NCBI GenBank assembly: GCA_022393335.1
Contig: JAJEKB010001261.1
Coordinates: 46,890-110,889, forward strand
DNA: 64,000 nt
Direction of reading: 5' to 3'
Origin: Macrotrachela quadricornifera
Lineage: Eukaryota > Rotifera > Eurotatoria > Philodinida > Philodinidae
The first letter of the stretch is position 1; each line of letters begins with the position of its first letter. Below the pieces are notes generated by a model. The model saw only the letters and a program-made list of their open reading frames with translations, ran no database searches and was not told the origin of the DNA. Shown piece by piece: positions 1 to 13,215 of this stretch. The position numbers and the translations under genes were made by a program.

Positions 1-530
1 ATACATTCGTTTTGTCTGAAAGTTTCAGGGTATACTAATATTTGTAAGATCTCTTTATAGACATAATCACAGATCTAAATTCACTCATTTAGAAGTGCTG
101 TCGACAGGGTGCCATAGGTCGAAAAACCAGTAAAATGGTCATAATCATAACTCCATCCCAAAGTAATATGGGGATGAATCAACTGAGTGTATTTCACTAC
201 TCATTGGGGTGTACAAGATAGAAGTAGTCTCAATCTAAAAGCTTTTTACCACCTAAAAAGGTTTCCTCGTCAGTTAAAATTACGTGGTCTACAGAAATCC
301 TATCTTAATCATCCCAGCCGATATGAGTTTAAAACTTCGACAATCTAACTCGCTCGAAGATAGATAGCTACAATATATGTTCGCCTGATACTTTCGTCTC
401 GAAAGACCTAGGCTTAGCTGTAATATCCATTTCCACAACATATAATTACGGCTCACAAAATTATATAAACTCGGACTAGCTCGATGCGTTTAAGTTCAGG
501 AAGTCGATGGGTTTACTTACCACTCTAGAA
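1..530. other. Intergenic, no gene seen
   Basis: No reading frame with recognisable protein features is visible on either strand. The base composition is less AT-rich than the rest of the window, and the text resembles the degenerate repeats that follow, so it may be older repeat sequence. Confidence 0.5.
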
Positions 531-690
531 GAATCTGATTAGGTCGAGGTTCACGGATCTAAACACGGGATTGGCGGAGTGCATAGCCCAAAAGGATCTA
601 ATTGCTCCAATGTTCGAGGGCCAAAAAACACGATTGGCTGATTCTAAAGCCTAAAAGATTCTGATCAGTTCAAAATTAGGGTGCAGCGAT
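531..690. repeat. Degenerate tandem repeat, ~63-bp period
   Basis: Related units begin at 531, 594 and 657, spaced exactly 63 bp apart. Each opens with a variant of GATCTGATT or GATTCTGATC, and the first two share an ATTGGC block and a run ending CCCAAAAG or CCTAAAAG. The third unit is only partly recognisable. 63 is close to half of the ~124-bp period of the next repeat, but I could not show that the two are related. Confidence 0.6.
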
Positions 691-839
691 CGCTGACCTA
701 TGGTACCGCGTTGAAAATGATCGCAGTGATTATTCTGTAGATAGATAATTTTACGTTATTGTACTGTCCTTTAACGTTTGACCTTACACCCGACGCCAAT
801 CAAACAAATTATGACTTTTTATGTGGCCCTCCATTCAGA

Positions 840-1430
840 CAGCGAAATCCGTTGAAAATTTTGATAAAATAATAATACCATTCCATTCCTTGACCGCAAG
901 GGTCTTTAGTGACACTTTATTAAAAGTCATTGATTTCTTAGAAAAAACCTTTTATGACCTAAAAAAATCATTTGGAAATCTTGAAAAACTAATAATGCCA
1001 TTTGATTTCTTGGCCCCAACAGCTTTTGGTCAAACTTTATCAGTAAAGAAAATTTTTTTGTAAAAAACCTTTCCTTTGTGTAAAAAAGTTAATCTGAAAA
1101 AAATTTTAAGAAATTGACATCATCAATCGATTTCTCTACCCTGATGTCCTTTGATCAAACTTTCTAAAAAAAAAATTTTTTCTTAAAAAAGCCTTTTTTT
1201 AGCAACAAAAATTACTTGAAAAAGTTGAAAAACTAATAGTCCCATTCGATTCCGCGACCCCGTAAACCTTTGGTCAAACTTTATAGAAAATCATTTTTTT
1301 CGTAAAAACCACATCCTTTGTGTGAAAAAATTAATCTCAAAAAAATTTTACAAAAACTTATTCTTGATTTGGATTCCTCGAGCCCGAAAACCTTTGGTCA
1401 AACTTTATAATGGTACTTTGAAGCCTTTGT
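840..1430. repeat. Degenerate tandem repeat, ~120-125-bp period
   Basis: About five diverged units. The marker TTTGGTCAAACTTTAT or a variant recurs at about 905, 1025, 1150, 1269 and 1393, that is every 119-125 bp. Each unit also has a block like GATTCCTCGAGCCC before the marker and TTTGTGTAAAAAA after it. A short open frame at 821-1063 runs through these units and is most likely a by-product of the repeat. The same family recurs near 63.4-63.85 kb at the other end of the window. Confidence 0.75.
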
Positions 1431-1955
1431 GTTCTTTTGACCTGCAACACACATAGACAAACGCATTTTAGTTTTTTTCATATCACCCTTCCTTCAGTCG
1501 AAGGGATAAGAGAGAAAAAAAGAACACACAATGCTGTTCATCACCCACCATGAGGAAATCCTCAGTTTGTAGCAAAACATCTGTTTTTGACGAAAAATAT
1601 CAAACCTTATCCATTCTTAACATCAATTGATCAATTTCGATACCAGCACTATAGGCGATTGTGTTCATCACACCCCATGGTAAAAACAACAACTCACAAA
1701 AAAAGCAGCTGTTTTTGATAAAATATACCAAACCTCACTAATTCCTAACATCAATTGATCAATTCAGATATCACCACAATAAACAATGGTGTTCGTTACA
1801 CACCATGGAACATGGTCTGGTGAAACCCGGTCGCAAAGAAATCTGCTTGATCGAAAACCTGAGGACATATAAACATGATGTTCCTTTGACCCAAATACCA
1901 GAAAACGAACGCATTTTAGTTTTTATATATGACCTCCTTTCAGTCGAGGGAACAT
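1430..1955. repeat. Tandem ~127-bp duplication inside a displaced repeat
   Basis: Two structures overlap. Starts like TGTTCATCACACCCCATGG occur at 1535, 1662 and 1790, giving two full ~127-bp copies and the start of a third; the copies share CATCAATTGATCAATT. Separately, about 75 bp at 1430-1505 recurs at about 1881-1953. Both copies contain ACGCATTTTAGTTTTT followed by TTTCAGTCGA(A/G)GGGA. The small open frame at 1805-2005 covers the second copy and looks like repeat sequence rather than a gene. Confidence 0.65.
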
Positions 1956-4900
1956 GTTTTAATATGAAATGGAAAGATTTAAGTTGCAGGCTAGTACATT
2001 CTTGAGAGTATGGGTAACAACGACAATTTGGACACGAGTCTAACTGAGTTTGAGGATTAACCCTTGAATACCATAGTTATCTTTTGATACGAATAAAATA
2101 TAGTATACGCTATTAATAGATTAACCCACTGGTTTATATGAATTCCGAGAGTGATAAAATGACAAAATCGAAATGATTGTCTTGCGACAAAACATTCCGT
2201 AGACAATAACTTGTCTACAAAATATTTTGACGAAAGTGTGCATTGGTGAAAAACATAGAAATCATTTTCTGTATAATCATGAAGAGTCTATTCAGCTATT
2301 CCTTGATACAATGTTTGTTTCTGACCATATCTGCAAATGGTTCAATAGAAAATGAAGCTTAACTAGGGATGGTGGAGCCCTTATGCTTGAGGAAGCTCAA
2401 TATTAAAAAAAAATGATGGACTTAATTCTAAGTTTATAATGATGTCTCAAAATACTATCAATACAATTTATTTTATATCTATTTTTGTGCCGAAAAATGC
2501 TGCAATTTTAAGTTTCTTTCAACGAATCTATTACGTGCACTCACTACAATACTTGTATCAAGAAATCCTATTAGCTTTGACGAATTTTTCAGAACTGAAA
2601 TAAAATATATACAAAAAGTTTGCCCTTCGCACTATATTTTTACATAATATCGATTTCCTAATTACTTCTACACAAATAAACCATAAAAACTTGATTTTCT
2701 TTCAAGATATGTCGTTAAATTCTTCAAAGAATTCAGTAAAATAGTTTTCTTGATTTATTCCAATCACTTGAAATCAGAAAATTCCACTTTCAGATTAGTT
2801 CACCGTTTTCCACCTTGAAATTTCTATTAATTTTCAGTGGGAAATGGCCGTACTTCATTTACGTACGAATACTATTAAGTTGTTCTCCCCTGTGATCAAA
2901 AATGACTCTAAAATTAAAAGTAAACAATTAGGCAATTCATCGTCTGAAAAGAAAATCATATCTTATCTATGAGAAGAAGAATTATAGCATTTCGTAATTC
3001 TTTACGTTTAACGTCTCAAAATCAAGTAGTAATTAAAGAAAAAATTTTCCTTGAAAAAAATTTCAAGTTTCAATGTTTCTTTTTTTATGAAAATAAACGA
3101 AGAACAGATGTATTACGAATATTTTTAATATTCAGAGCAAATGAACAGGATTTGTGATGCAGTTACCGTAGAAAATCTAACAACAGTCCCCATGATTCAT
3201 TTTTTAATATTTTCAAGATCCACTTCATCATCCTATGAAAGGAATGAAGGCAGTAATACCTTCTCTCCTGCCGCGAAATAGGTAAATTCTTTGATTTTAA
3301 TGCATTTAGTAAATGGCAAAAAAAAAAGAATCTTGAAAGACCCTCATTCTCGAAGACGTATCTTTTAAAAAAGATTTCAATATTATATCATTTGTTTGAA
3401 CAGAGATATATCGTAAATAACTATGTAGAAAGCGTGTCGAGACATTAGATTTCTCTTTATTAAAAGTTAAAGTTTTGAAAATTAGTAAATTTCTCATTTC
3501 CTTCATGTCACTCTTTCATTATCGTGTGAGAAATTTAAAGCCTCCTCTAAATTAGAATCACTCCACCGCCTCTGGTCATCTTACTAGACATTAATAATCA
3601 ATAAAGAAAATCTAAACAAATCTTTTATATAAAATGATGTTGATGTTAATAAATACGATCCATTCATTCTAGTTTAAACATACAAGATAATAAAAAATTT
3701 TGTCGTATACATGTATATGTATATGATATGAATATAGAAAATCTTCAATTTGAGTTTATTTATATTTAAGAAACAAAGTAAAAGTAATATTTATCAAAGT
3801 GCTTGACTAAGTCCAGTTAAATGATGCGTAGCAATGCATTCTTCAATATTTCTACCATTATCATCATCTGATCGAACAATATTTCCGATGACGCAATATT
3901 TGTAATATAATTAATAAGTAGATTATTAATCCATGATGATAGCAGAGATAAAATACTCATCAAATTTATTCTAGAAAATTGCTTTTCATGATTCATACTA
4001 AATTGTAACCAATCTGATGTTTAGTAAATATCTAGTCATTTCATGCTAACGTATCTATTAATAAATCTTTATTGATTTTTAGATTATAATAATGATTATT
4101 ATTGAAAAACTGCAGTCATCTTTTTTTTATGTATTAAAAGCGATGAAATATTGAATCGTTATTATAGTATAATTATACGAATAGATTTGTGTTTGTAAAT
4201 TGAACAAAATGATAGGTTGATTTAATAGAAAGGCAAAACAAACACGAATAGTATCTAAAGCATATCATCAATTTCTTGTACTATGATGAGAAAAAATTCT
4301 AAGAATAGGATTAATTCATTATAGATCCAAAGTTGTGAACAAGTTAATTGATATTTTTGATTTTTTTTTAAAAACCCGCTAAATTCGGTATATCAATCTG
4401 ATTAGTTTCAAGTATGTATTTAATTTATTTCAATAAAGATAATATATGATGATGAGTTCTTACAGAGAATAAAAAAATTTAATTTGATGAAGCATATAAG
4501 GCAGAGATTAAAGAAATTCTTCTATCAGTCAATATTATACCTGCACAGTACTTAACTGACATTTTTATGATGAAAGATAAAACCAGAAAGACAAATATTA
4601 AATCACACGTACATGACTTGATGCGATGTTTTATCATCGGATCAGATCAAACTAATAGCTCTGTATGGATTAAATTTCTATAGATCGGAAATATAGCAGT
4701 AACAATTTGGTTGTTTTAATTCACATACTACAAAAACGCTGACTTTTCAATCTCAAATGAATTAATAGTCAGCCTCTCAAACAAATGAAAATAAATTAAA
4801 ATCAAAGATTTGTTCGCAATAAAATATAATATAACTTTCAAAATATTGTTATATATATATATATATATATATTGTTCATACTGTTCATTGCTAGTCACAC

Positions 4901-5220
4901 AGTCACTGACAAAATGTCAAATTTGGAAAAAATCTCGACATATACATACATATCAAACAAAAGAAAAAAAAACAAAGTTTGTACCACAGCAATGAATACA
5001 ACAACAAACCACACAAAAGAAAGAAAAGAAAGTGTTTTTCATGATATGAATACACGCTCAACGACAATAACACCACCACAGGTACATTATATATAGCACC
5101 ATTAACTGTGTTGAATTAAGGACTTAATTAGGAAAAAAATAAAATAAAGAACTAAAAAAAGAAAAGAATATAGTTTTCTATGAAATTAACACCGGGATAA
5201 TTATTAATCAACAAGATAAA
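1956..5220. other. AT-rich intergenic, no gene seen
   Basis: Only short open frames occur, and none shows a domain or a splice pattern. A TA dinucleotide run lies at about 4851-4873. The 3' end of the minus-strand RGS gene follows at 5221. Confidence 0.6.
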
Positions 5221-8200
5221 TCACCGTTTAGATATACGATCATTTTCAAATAAAGTTGGAGATATTTCAGGTGTAGATGAATGAAGATAATCATCATTTG
5301 GCTAAAAAATAAAGAAATATATTTCAAAACGAAAATTCTGTGCTTTTTTCTTAAAAATATAATAAAACATACAGAAATAAATGTTGCTTTTGATTGTGTA
5401 ACTGTTTTTAATATTCCACATTCATCAAATTTAATATCTTCATCATTTTCTGGTATCATTTCAAATATATCATTTATAATTCGAAATTTTTGTCTACTTG
5501 ATGTATCTAAATAAATGAAAAACATTTTCTTTTTCTTGTTTTGTTAAAATACTTACCAATACCTGATGCTGTTTTTGGTAAACAATATATTCTTTGATTA
5601 TCATAACAACCAACTAATTCATTTAAATTAAGTGGTATTAATGAATCATTCTAAAATTTAATTAAATAAAAAAAGAGAAAAAAAAATATATTTCTTAAAC
5701 ATACAGCATAAAAAACAAATTGACTAAGAGAATATTTTAATTTTTCAACAATTGGTTGTAATATTTGTAATAATGTTCGTTTTGGATCACATCGTACACA
5801 TAAAATTTTTTTTGGAAAATCAAAACGTATTAATATACGAATTTCCACTCGAATTTCTTTTCCCGATAAACTTAATAATGGTTCTTGAATATCAATAGTT
5901 TGCTAAAAGGAAAAACATCATGAATTAAATGAGAAAATGATTAGTTCGAATTTACCTGATCATTTGAATATAATTCAGTTCGATACCATATTAATCCTCG
6001 TTTAGCAAATAAACGATTAGTAGCTTGTTGAATAGAATTTGTTGAATTATATGTTAAAATAACAGTTGATGTAGAATCCGGAAATATAAAACGACAAAAA
6101 CGAGATGCATCTATTGATGATGTTGGAGAATAATCCTATAAATAATGAAGAAACAAAAAAAACAATATATATATATATAATTAAGTAATATTTACAAATT
6201 TTTTTTCAATAAAATCTTGATTTATATCTGAACGTGAAATAAAATTAAACAATGATGAATCTTGTTGATTAATATTTGATGAATATTTATTTATTTTATT
6301 TGTATTTCCTGTTGTTATTAATGAAGATGATGATGAATATGATGTTATTGGAAATTTCATTGATGTTAATGTTGGTGTTAATTCTACTGATGCTGATTTA
6401 TTTGTTGTTGATGAAGTATTATTTTCATATAATGATGTATTTATAGGTTGATGATGATGATGATGAAAATTGGACGATGACGAGGGTGTATCACGTTTAA
6501 CTAAATGTAAATATTTAATTAATAGAGAATATGAAATATATTATTTTGCTAAATATTTTCTTTTTTTAATTTCTATTTTAGAAAATTTTATACTATCTAC
6601 CTGATTAAAGTAGAAAAGACACTGAAATACACTAATCATCACTGGAATCTTCGTTGAGCGCGTTACTCGCCGAGGTTGACACTGTAACGAAGAGAGAGGC
6701 ATCTATATCGTTTAAACTGTTATTTGAACTAAATTATGTATGGATATAGATATATATATAGATAGATATAGATACATAGGTATATGTGAATGGAGACTAA
6801 AAAGAATGACAAGGGTCTATTTTAAATGCAAGAAAATCAGTATTAATTTTCATTTTTGTCTGTGTATATTAACATATAGTACAACAATGAAATTAATACT
6901 GATTAAAAGAAGAATATATAATGTGCAATAAAATATTTATAGTGCGTTAATAACAGTACCGAACAGTGACATGCTCTTTCATTGTTTTCATCATACTAGT
7001 GTAATGCATATGTATATATGTGTGTATATATTTCAATAGTAGATTAGATCATATCGATCAATCATTAATCTCGGTTCACACCTCATTCACATGCAGAGCA
7101 TTAACAACTGACACTAAGCTGTCAACACGTGAAAACAACTAGTAATAGTAGCAATAGCAATAGCAACAGCACAATTTGATAATGATCATTTACTAATATA
7201 TTCTCTATCTATTTGTGTCTCGATGTTTTTTCGAGTTTCCACAATTAGATGGAGAAAACAAAAAAAACACAATCTTTTAGGAAGGTTATTAATTGGACAA
7301 ATTCTTTTTTTTTTTTTTTCTATGTATATAGATGCAAAACATTAAAAAAAAAAAAGAAAACTTGCTTGTCTCTGGCGCAGCTAAATAAATTTAAATGATG
7401 TATACATCAACTAGATATATACAAACTAACCTGATAGACGTTTCCATTTGATGAATGCTACAAAATAAATACTTATTAAAATAATGAATAAAAAAAGAAA
7501 ACTTAATTTTTTACCTTTTGTCCAAGGTAAAAGTGGACTTCGTTTTTTATCTTTTTTCTCTTCTTCTTTCAATTTACCCTAGAAAACAAACAAAAAAAGA
7601 AAATTTAATCTATAGATAAATTTTATATTTTTTTCTTTTCTATATTATTTTCTCTTTTTTTTCATACAACAGAATCAATTGTTTTTGAACGTTCTTCACT
7701 ATTTACTGATGTTTGTTGTGCTTGTTTTGTATATGGTATAGATTTTCCTTCCATTTCACTCATAATACATTCTTTATACATATTTGATTTTAAAAATCTT
7801 GCATATGAATCAAGTTTCATTAATTGAAATATCTGAGATTGAGCCTTTTCAAATATATGAGCATGAGGTTTATTTAATGATTGTTGACATTCTTGCCGTG
7901 TTCTACTATCAATATTTATTCGACATGAACCATCATCTGTATCATGTAAATATGTTGACCAAATTGAATTAGCTTTAGAACGTATCTAAATAATGGAAAA
8001 TATTTATTTTCTATATAATAAAAAATAAAAATGATAACAAACTTCATCAGGATCTGACAATTTTTTAAATTTTTCGCATTCAATCCAAAATTGAATATTT
8101 TCTTGACTAAATTCTTTTTTTAAAAATTCTGTAAATACATGTAAACCCATTTCATCATTGAGCAATTTTTCAAATGCAACAGCCCATGAAGCAACACGAC

Positions 8201-8439
8201 CAATTTCTAATAATTTATTTGTTGCTTCAGCATCTTCATCTTCACATTGTTTATGAACACTTGTTAAAGAATTTGATATAGATAAACGTGTTGCAGTTAA
8301 ATCTCCTGTTTCTTCATCAGTAACTGCAAGTGACTAAAATATAAATCAAAATAAATTATCATAGACATTTTATTGATTTATGTACCTTAGCTTTAATAAG
8401 TTTTTGTGTAACACGACGTGATCTTATCTCAGACGACAT
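5221..8439 (-). CDS. RGS12/14: R12-type regulator of G-protein signalling (RGS-RBD-RBD)
   Basis: Accelerates GTP hydrolysis on Gi/o alpha subunits and probably links them to Ras/Raf signalling. Model of 11 exons, 581 aa, in frame throughout: 8439-8386, 8333-8043, 7985-7668, 7578-7515, 7457-7431, 6500-6196, 6135-5956, 5902-5705, 5650-5557, 5506-5373, 5301-5221. The RGS domain covers about residues 66-188 (starts [23 protein letters not shown] and DSYARFLKS are typical). A conserved LPWTKG block follows, then a Ser/Asn/His-rich linker. Two Raf-like Ras-binding domains are each encoded by one exon: RBD1 at about 354-413, RBD2 at about 414-479 ([20 protein letters not shown]). This order and length match mammalian RGS14 (566 aa), but I see no GoLoco motif in the last 100 residues. 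The 18-residue first exon given here is one of several candidate starts upstream. Donor 5557 was chosen for its GTAAGT; 5563 also keeps frame. Confidence 0.88.
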
Positions 8440-9379
8440 CAAAACTTATTATTATCAAATGTGAACATCATATATGAGGGAAAATAAAACGGAATATGGA
8501 AAATTGAACACGACAAGAGACGGAAGAACGTGTATAATCTCCTTTGTTTTAACTTTATATCGTGCGTAGATTTCTCTCTCTCTCTCTCCTTCCCTCCCTT
8601 CTTCTCTCTTTCTCTCTTTACTAGACAGGATTCTCTATGAAAATGTTGCTAGCGGCAGTGATAAATATTATTCTTGTTAAGCACCAGTTGATGTGTTTTT
8701 CCTGTCATAGAAGTGCGTATAGCGCATCAATGTAGACAAAACGCACGAAGGCAACGACTGTCTCAATATGTCATTCTTCTTCGTTTTATTCTCTATTTGA
8801 CACGCATATATATATATATATATATATATATTGAAATAGATAAATGTAGTTGTTTAGACTTCACCTCTCTTTCTTATTTGACATGTTCCGAAACCGGAAA
8901 AAAGGATACAAAATATGAATAAGATAAAAGCGAAAAGAAAAATAAGTGCCATCATTTTTTTTCTTTCTTTTTATTCAGATGATAATAAACAGATGTGACT
9001 TGTTCTTATTCGAATTAACTACTAGTTTCTTTCTTTTTTTTTTTTTATTCTTGTCTAGTTGACAAATAATCAATGTCAAGTAGTCGAGATTTTTTTTTTT
9101 CTATCATTATTAATGCTCTTCTAAAAAAGCTTATCTGTCCTTTTCCTGTTATCTTCAAATTACAACCTCGAGATTTCGACAACAAAACTGTGGTGCAAAC
9201 GAGAGAGGCTATTTGACAAGAACTATCATTATAAATTTTCAGTATACTAAGAGAGTATATATATATATATATATTGTTTATCAGATTTTAATAAAAGATT
9301 ATTTATTATATAGGTCTTTTTTTTTTGCTATCGAAAAATCTCAAGAGAAATTTCAAAAATTAATTTTCTTATAACATAC

Positions 9380-9487
9380 CAATGTATTTGGAAGTTTATA
9401 ATCATTAACACTCGACTGACGACGAAAGTCAGTAAGGAAATTTCGTATAAATAAACGATGTTTTATATTAATATTACTATTACGCAT
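9380..9487 (-). CDS. Candidate alternative first exon of RGS gene (36 codons)
   Basis: ATG at 9487 opens 36 codons (MRNSNINIKHRLF...) ending in LPNTL, exactly before a GTATGT donor and in phase 0. The next RGS exon (8333-8043) also starts in phase 0, so splicing would keep the frame. No splice acceptor stands directly before the ATG. The protein segment matches nothing I know. It could be chance, but the pattern repeats in the neighbouring exons. Confidence 0.45.
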
Positions 9488-10334
9488 GATATTTTTTTTT
9501 CTTCTTCTATAGGTAAAATAAATATGTATAATAAAACACAAAAGAAAATAATATATATATATGTTTTTTTTTCAATCGTTATCGTTGTTGTTTTAGTAAT
9601 AGTAGTGATTGATTGTTGTTTGGAAGTGTGAAAGGAAAGAAAAGAAAGAAAGAAAGTAATTCCATTTTCGATTTGCTACTATGTGTTTTTGACTAACAGA
9701 GTTCCTTGCTCTTATAATCCTTAAAAGCTCAGTAACATGCAATGTCGAGACAACGACTTCTTCCTGTTCCTTCTTCTTCTTCTTCATCGCCTTTTGTTAG
9801 TCGTACGATAGAAATATTTTTTTTATCGCGTCAATGCCCACAAGTCTTTCGTCTTCAATAGTTCATACAAACGGATTCAATGCTAGAACGGACGCATGAA
9901 ATCAATAATTGAGTCTCAACGAATAACAATAGTGAATGAGAAAAAAAAAAAAAAAAACTACTAGCAAAAATAACACAATAGTTGACTCGTTTTTTTTTCT
10001 ATTGATCACATCGATTAGATATACGATTAAGAAACAAAATCTTTTGTTTTCTTCAATCCTATAAACAATAACAATTTATTGACTATTAAAATATAATTAA
10101 ATATCTAATATATAGACAAATCAAATATAATTTAAAATAGAAAAGAAAAAAATCAATTGTGTGTAATGTATCGGAAAAAGATCAATTCAGAATGATGTGA
10201 TGCTAAGTGTATACACATGCAAACAAAAAACATATTCCCTAGATTTTTTTTCTTTCATTGACTATCGAGACTTACAATAAAAAAAAAGTAATATAATCAA
10301 ATTTTTCTATTTAATTCTTATATGATTAGACTAC

Positions 10335-10436
10335 CTGTGTACGATGTGTTCGTTGTAATCCAATAAAATTTGATATATAAATTTGATTACTACTTTCATA
10401 AAATTGTATATCCTTTTTCTTTTTACTGTTTAACAT
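10335..10436 (-). CDS. Candidate alternative first exon of RGS gene (34 codons)
   Basis: ATG at 10436 opens 34 codons beginning MLNSKKKKDIQFYESS and ending QRTHRTQ before a CAG|GTAG donor in phase 0. The sequence upstream of the ATG is pyrimidine-rich but has no AG at the junction, so this reads as a first exon rather than an internal one. No known domain. Confidence 0.45.
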
Positions 10437-10945
10437 TGTCAAAAAAAAAAAAGAATGAAGACTGTCATAATTCGGGCAAGAAGATCTATGATAGCTTTAC
10501 ATTTTCTTTTGTTTGGGTTATATCATAATATAAATGAAGAGAATCTTGTCACGAGTATCTAATATAATCACGAACTGTTTCTCATTTGTTATTATTCAAG
10601 TGTGAAACAACATTGAAAAAAAATGAAGAAAATGATCAACATCATTCATTGTATAAAACAATAAGTAAAAGAACAAACAAAGAAAAAAATCTAGAAAACT
10701 AATCAAGCAAAAATATTAATTGTAGATTTTCTAAAAAAGCAAAAAAAAATCTTCTCTTTTTTCTCATCATTCTCCAATTAGTAACATGCGATCATATAAA
10801 AAGACAAAATTTTATCTTGAATATATCTGTAAAAAAAATCTTCTTTTTTTTTCTCTTCTTGTCCTACATAGAAAATGATGTATTATGCTTGATAGAAATT
10901 ATCTTCTTTTTTTCATAAATAAATGAAAATATATTATATTCTAAC

Positions 10946-11050
10946 CTGAACAGCATGACTGGGTAATGGTGAATAACAAGAAAGACGATGAGTCGTTCGT
11001 GCACATTCAGTTAAAAATTCATCCAAAGTTTTCATTGTTGATATTGACAT
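10946..11050 (-). CDS. Candidate alternative first exon of RGS gene (35 codons)
   Basis: ATG at 11050 opens 35 codons, MSISTMKTLDEFLTECARTT and on to PLPSHAVQ, ending at CAG|GTTAGA in phase 0. The segment has mixed composition, with two cysteines and few low-complexity runs, which makes it one of the more protein-like members of the array. No known domain. Confidence 0.5.
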
Positions 11051-12433
11051 AGTTTTCTTTTTTTTTTTAATATAAATTGTCAATCAATTGATAATAAATA
11101 TTCTATTTGATAATTTTTCGTATTTTTAACAAAAATAAAATCAATGTTTAGATAATATAAGATGTCTATGCGCATATTTCATAATAAAATTTTATTTATT
11201 GTCGATGTCGTATGATGAGAAACATCGGCAAAAGATAGTTGAAGATGTTGGTTAGAATAGAGATATGGGAATGAACGATAGAGAGAGAGAGAGAGAGAGT
11301 GAGTCTTATTAATTCTAATCGTATTAGAAACAAAAAAAAAAATAAGAAGACAAGATCGGACAACAAATACAGACAGTCAAATCGCTATATTTCATCGCAA
11401 CTATAAAAGAAAAATAGAAAAAAAAATTCTGTTTTTCTCCCCTTGACATAAAGTTGAACGCCGACGCATACCATGTAAACTATATTTATAATATTGCTAG
11501 AGTCTCTTCTCATTATTAAACAATATTGAATTCTCATGCGCGTTCATTCATATAGAATTAGAGACGGAAAGATGAACAAATGTTGCATTTAGAAAAACGT
11601 AATATAAACTCAATAGTATAAGTAATACATGACGACTAATTAGTCTTACTTCCGAAAAATAAAAAGAAAATCAAGATGAAATAAATTAGCAAATATGTCA
11701 ATAATTTATATTAATAACAAATCTAATAAACACTTTTTTTTTTAAATCTTAATACTGTTTCTCAAAAAAAAAGAATTTCAATGAATTTTTCTAATTAAAC
11801 ATTCCATTCCAATCCTTTATATATATATATATATCACATAAATAACTTTTATTTCCCTCTAAAAAAAACCCCAACAGCATTAAATAATCTGAATATTTTT
11901 TTAAGAAAATTGATTATAATTGAAGGCCAATGAGCTCAAAGTATTTTCTTTTTTAAAATCACCTTTTAATATATGAATAAAATCTAAAGTAAGAAAATGC
12001 TTTCCGTCCGATTATTATTCCATTAGCTTCATTACCTCCAGGTAACTGAAAAGATTTTACTTCAATCAAAAAGAAAAAAAAAGGACATATTTTCTTATTC
12101 ATAAAGTTCATTAATAGCAAAAAGAATTTTGTTTTTTTCATCTAAAAATTTCAATAACCTTTTCAACGGGTTAATATATCATCCAGACGGAAGTAAAAAA
12201 GAAGTCGAACTTATATAATGATGATGATTTATGTATATGTATCCTTCGAGGTTTCTCTTATTAAATCTACTAAATAAAGAATTTTTATCAAAGAAGATTA
12301 AGTATTAAAGCTTATTTATAATTTTTGATTGTTTATCATTAAATAAATGAACAATAATTAATTATAATCAAAAGAAAAATAAAACATAATATTATAAAAG
12401 AAAATTACGAATTACAATAAGATTAATCTTTTC

Positions 12434-12471
<38 letters not shown>

Positions 12472-13215
12472 AACAAAATATATTTAAATATTTACATTTA
12501 TAAATCAAGACAAACATCTTTAGAAGATACGAGGATAATATCTTTTCTTTTTCTTTCTTTGGTTTTACTTAGATCGACATTTTTAGATGATGATAATAAT
12601 AACGATCGTTTACATGCACTCATCTCTTTCCCTCTCAAGGCGATTAAGCAATCCATCATCAATATTAGTTAACTGTTACTGATGGGCTAGGCTTGATTTG
12701 TCTATATACTCTCATTCGTCATTTGGTATAACTTCTTAGTATTTTGCCTTATTGAAGAAAGATTCTTAGGCTTAGTTAATCTCAACACATTCAACATCTG
12801 TCGTCGCTTGAAGGAAAAAAATTTTTCTGTGAATATATATATATATATATATATAAAATGAAAGAGTAGATGAAATATAATAATAAAATGACGTTGATAG
12901 TTGTTTCTTTTTTGTTTGTTTTTTATTAGTATTTCTGCTGTTGTCAATAAGAATTCATTCAAGCATTCAATTAGCGTCAAAATAATTTTTTTTTTATATA
13001 TCTAATTTTAACATAAGATAAATTTGTTGGTAGACTGAAATCTTTTCTTTTTCTTTTTCTTTTTTTTTTTTTATATAATGTCATTATCATCATCTGCTTA
13101 GAAAAACATACAAACATATGTGTATAAGATATATAATCTTTCTTCTCTTTTTCTTTTTTTTTGTGCTCTATATTTCGATATCCAACAGCGAGACTAATTA
13201 GACTTTGTCACATAC
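11051..13215. other. Intron/intergenic of RGS locus with simple repeats
   Basis: No coding exon recognised. An AAT trinucleotide run occupies about 12435-12467 and TA runs occur near 11818 and 12835. The sequence is otherwise AT-rich with many poly-T tracts. If the alternative first exons are real, this is intronic for the longer transcripts. Confidence 0.5.

Noticed and set aside
821..1063. 80-codon open frame on the plus strand
   Set aside because: It lies wholly inside the ~124-bp degenerate repeat. Its repeated phrases (FDFLAP, FHSLTA) follow the repeat units rather than a protein family.
840..1430. Regular spacing of similar blocks considered as a CRISPR-like array
   Set aside because: The units are diverged throughout, there are no identical short repeats with unique spacers, no cas genes are present and the genome is clearly animal.
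5373..5506. Possible GoLoco motif in the second-last exon of the RGS-RBD gene
   Set aside because: The text [15 protein letters not shown] has no DQR triad and no convincing spacing, so it is not called.
12702..12980. 92-codon minus-strand frame in the RGS spacer
   Set aside because: It lacks an ATG at its start, contains a TA microsatellite translated as an IYIYIY run, and does not end at a phase 0 donor like the candidate first exons.
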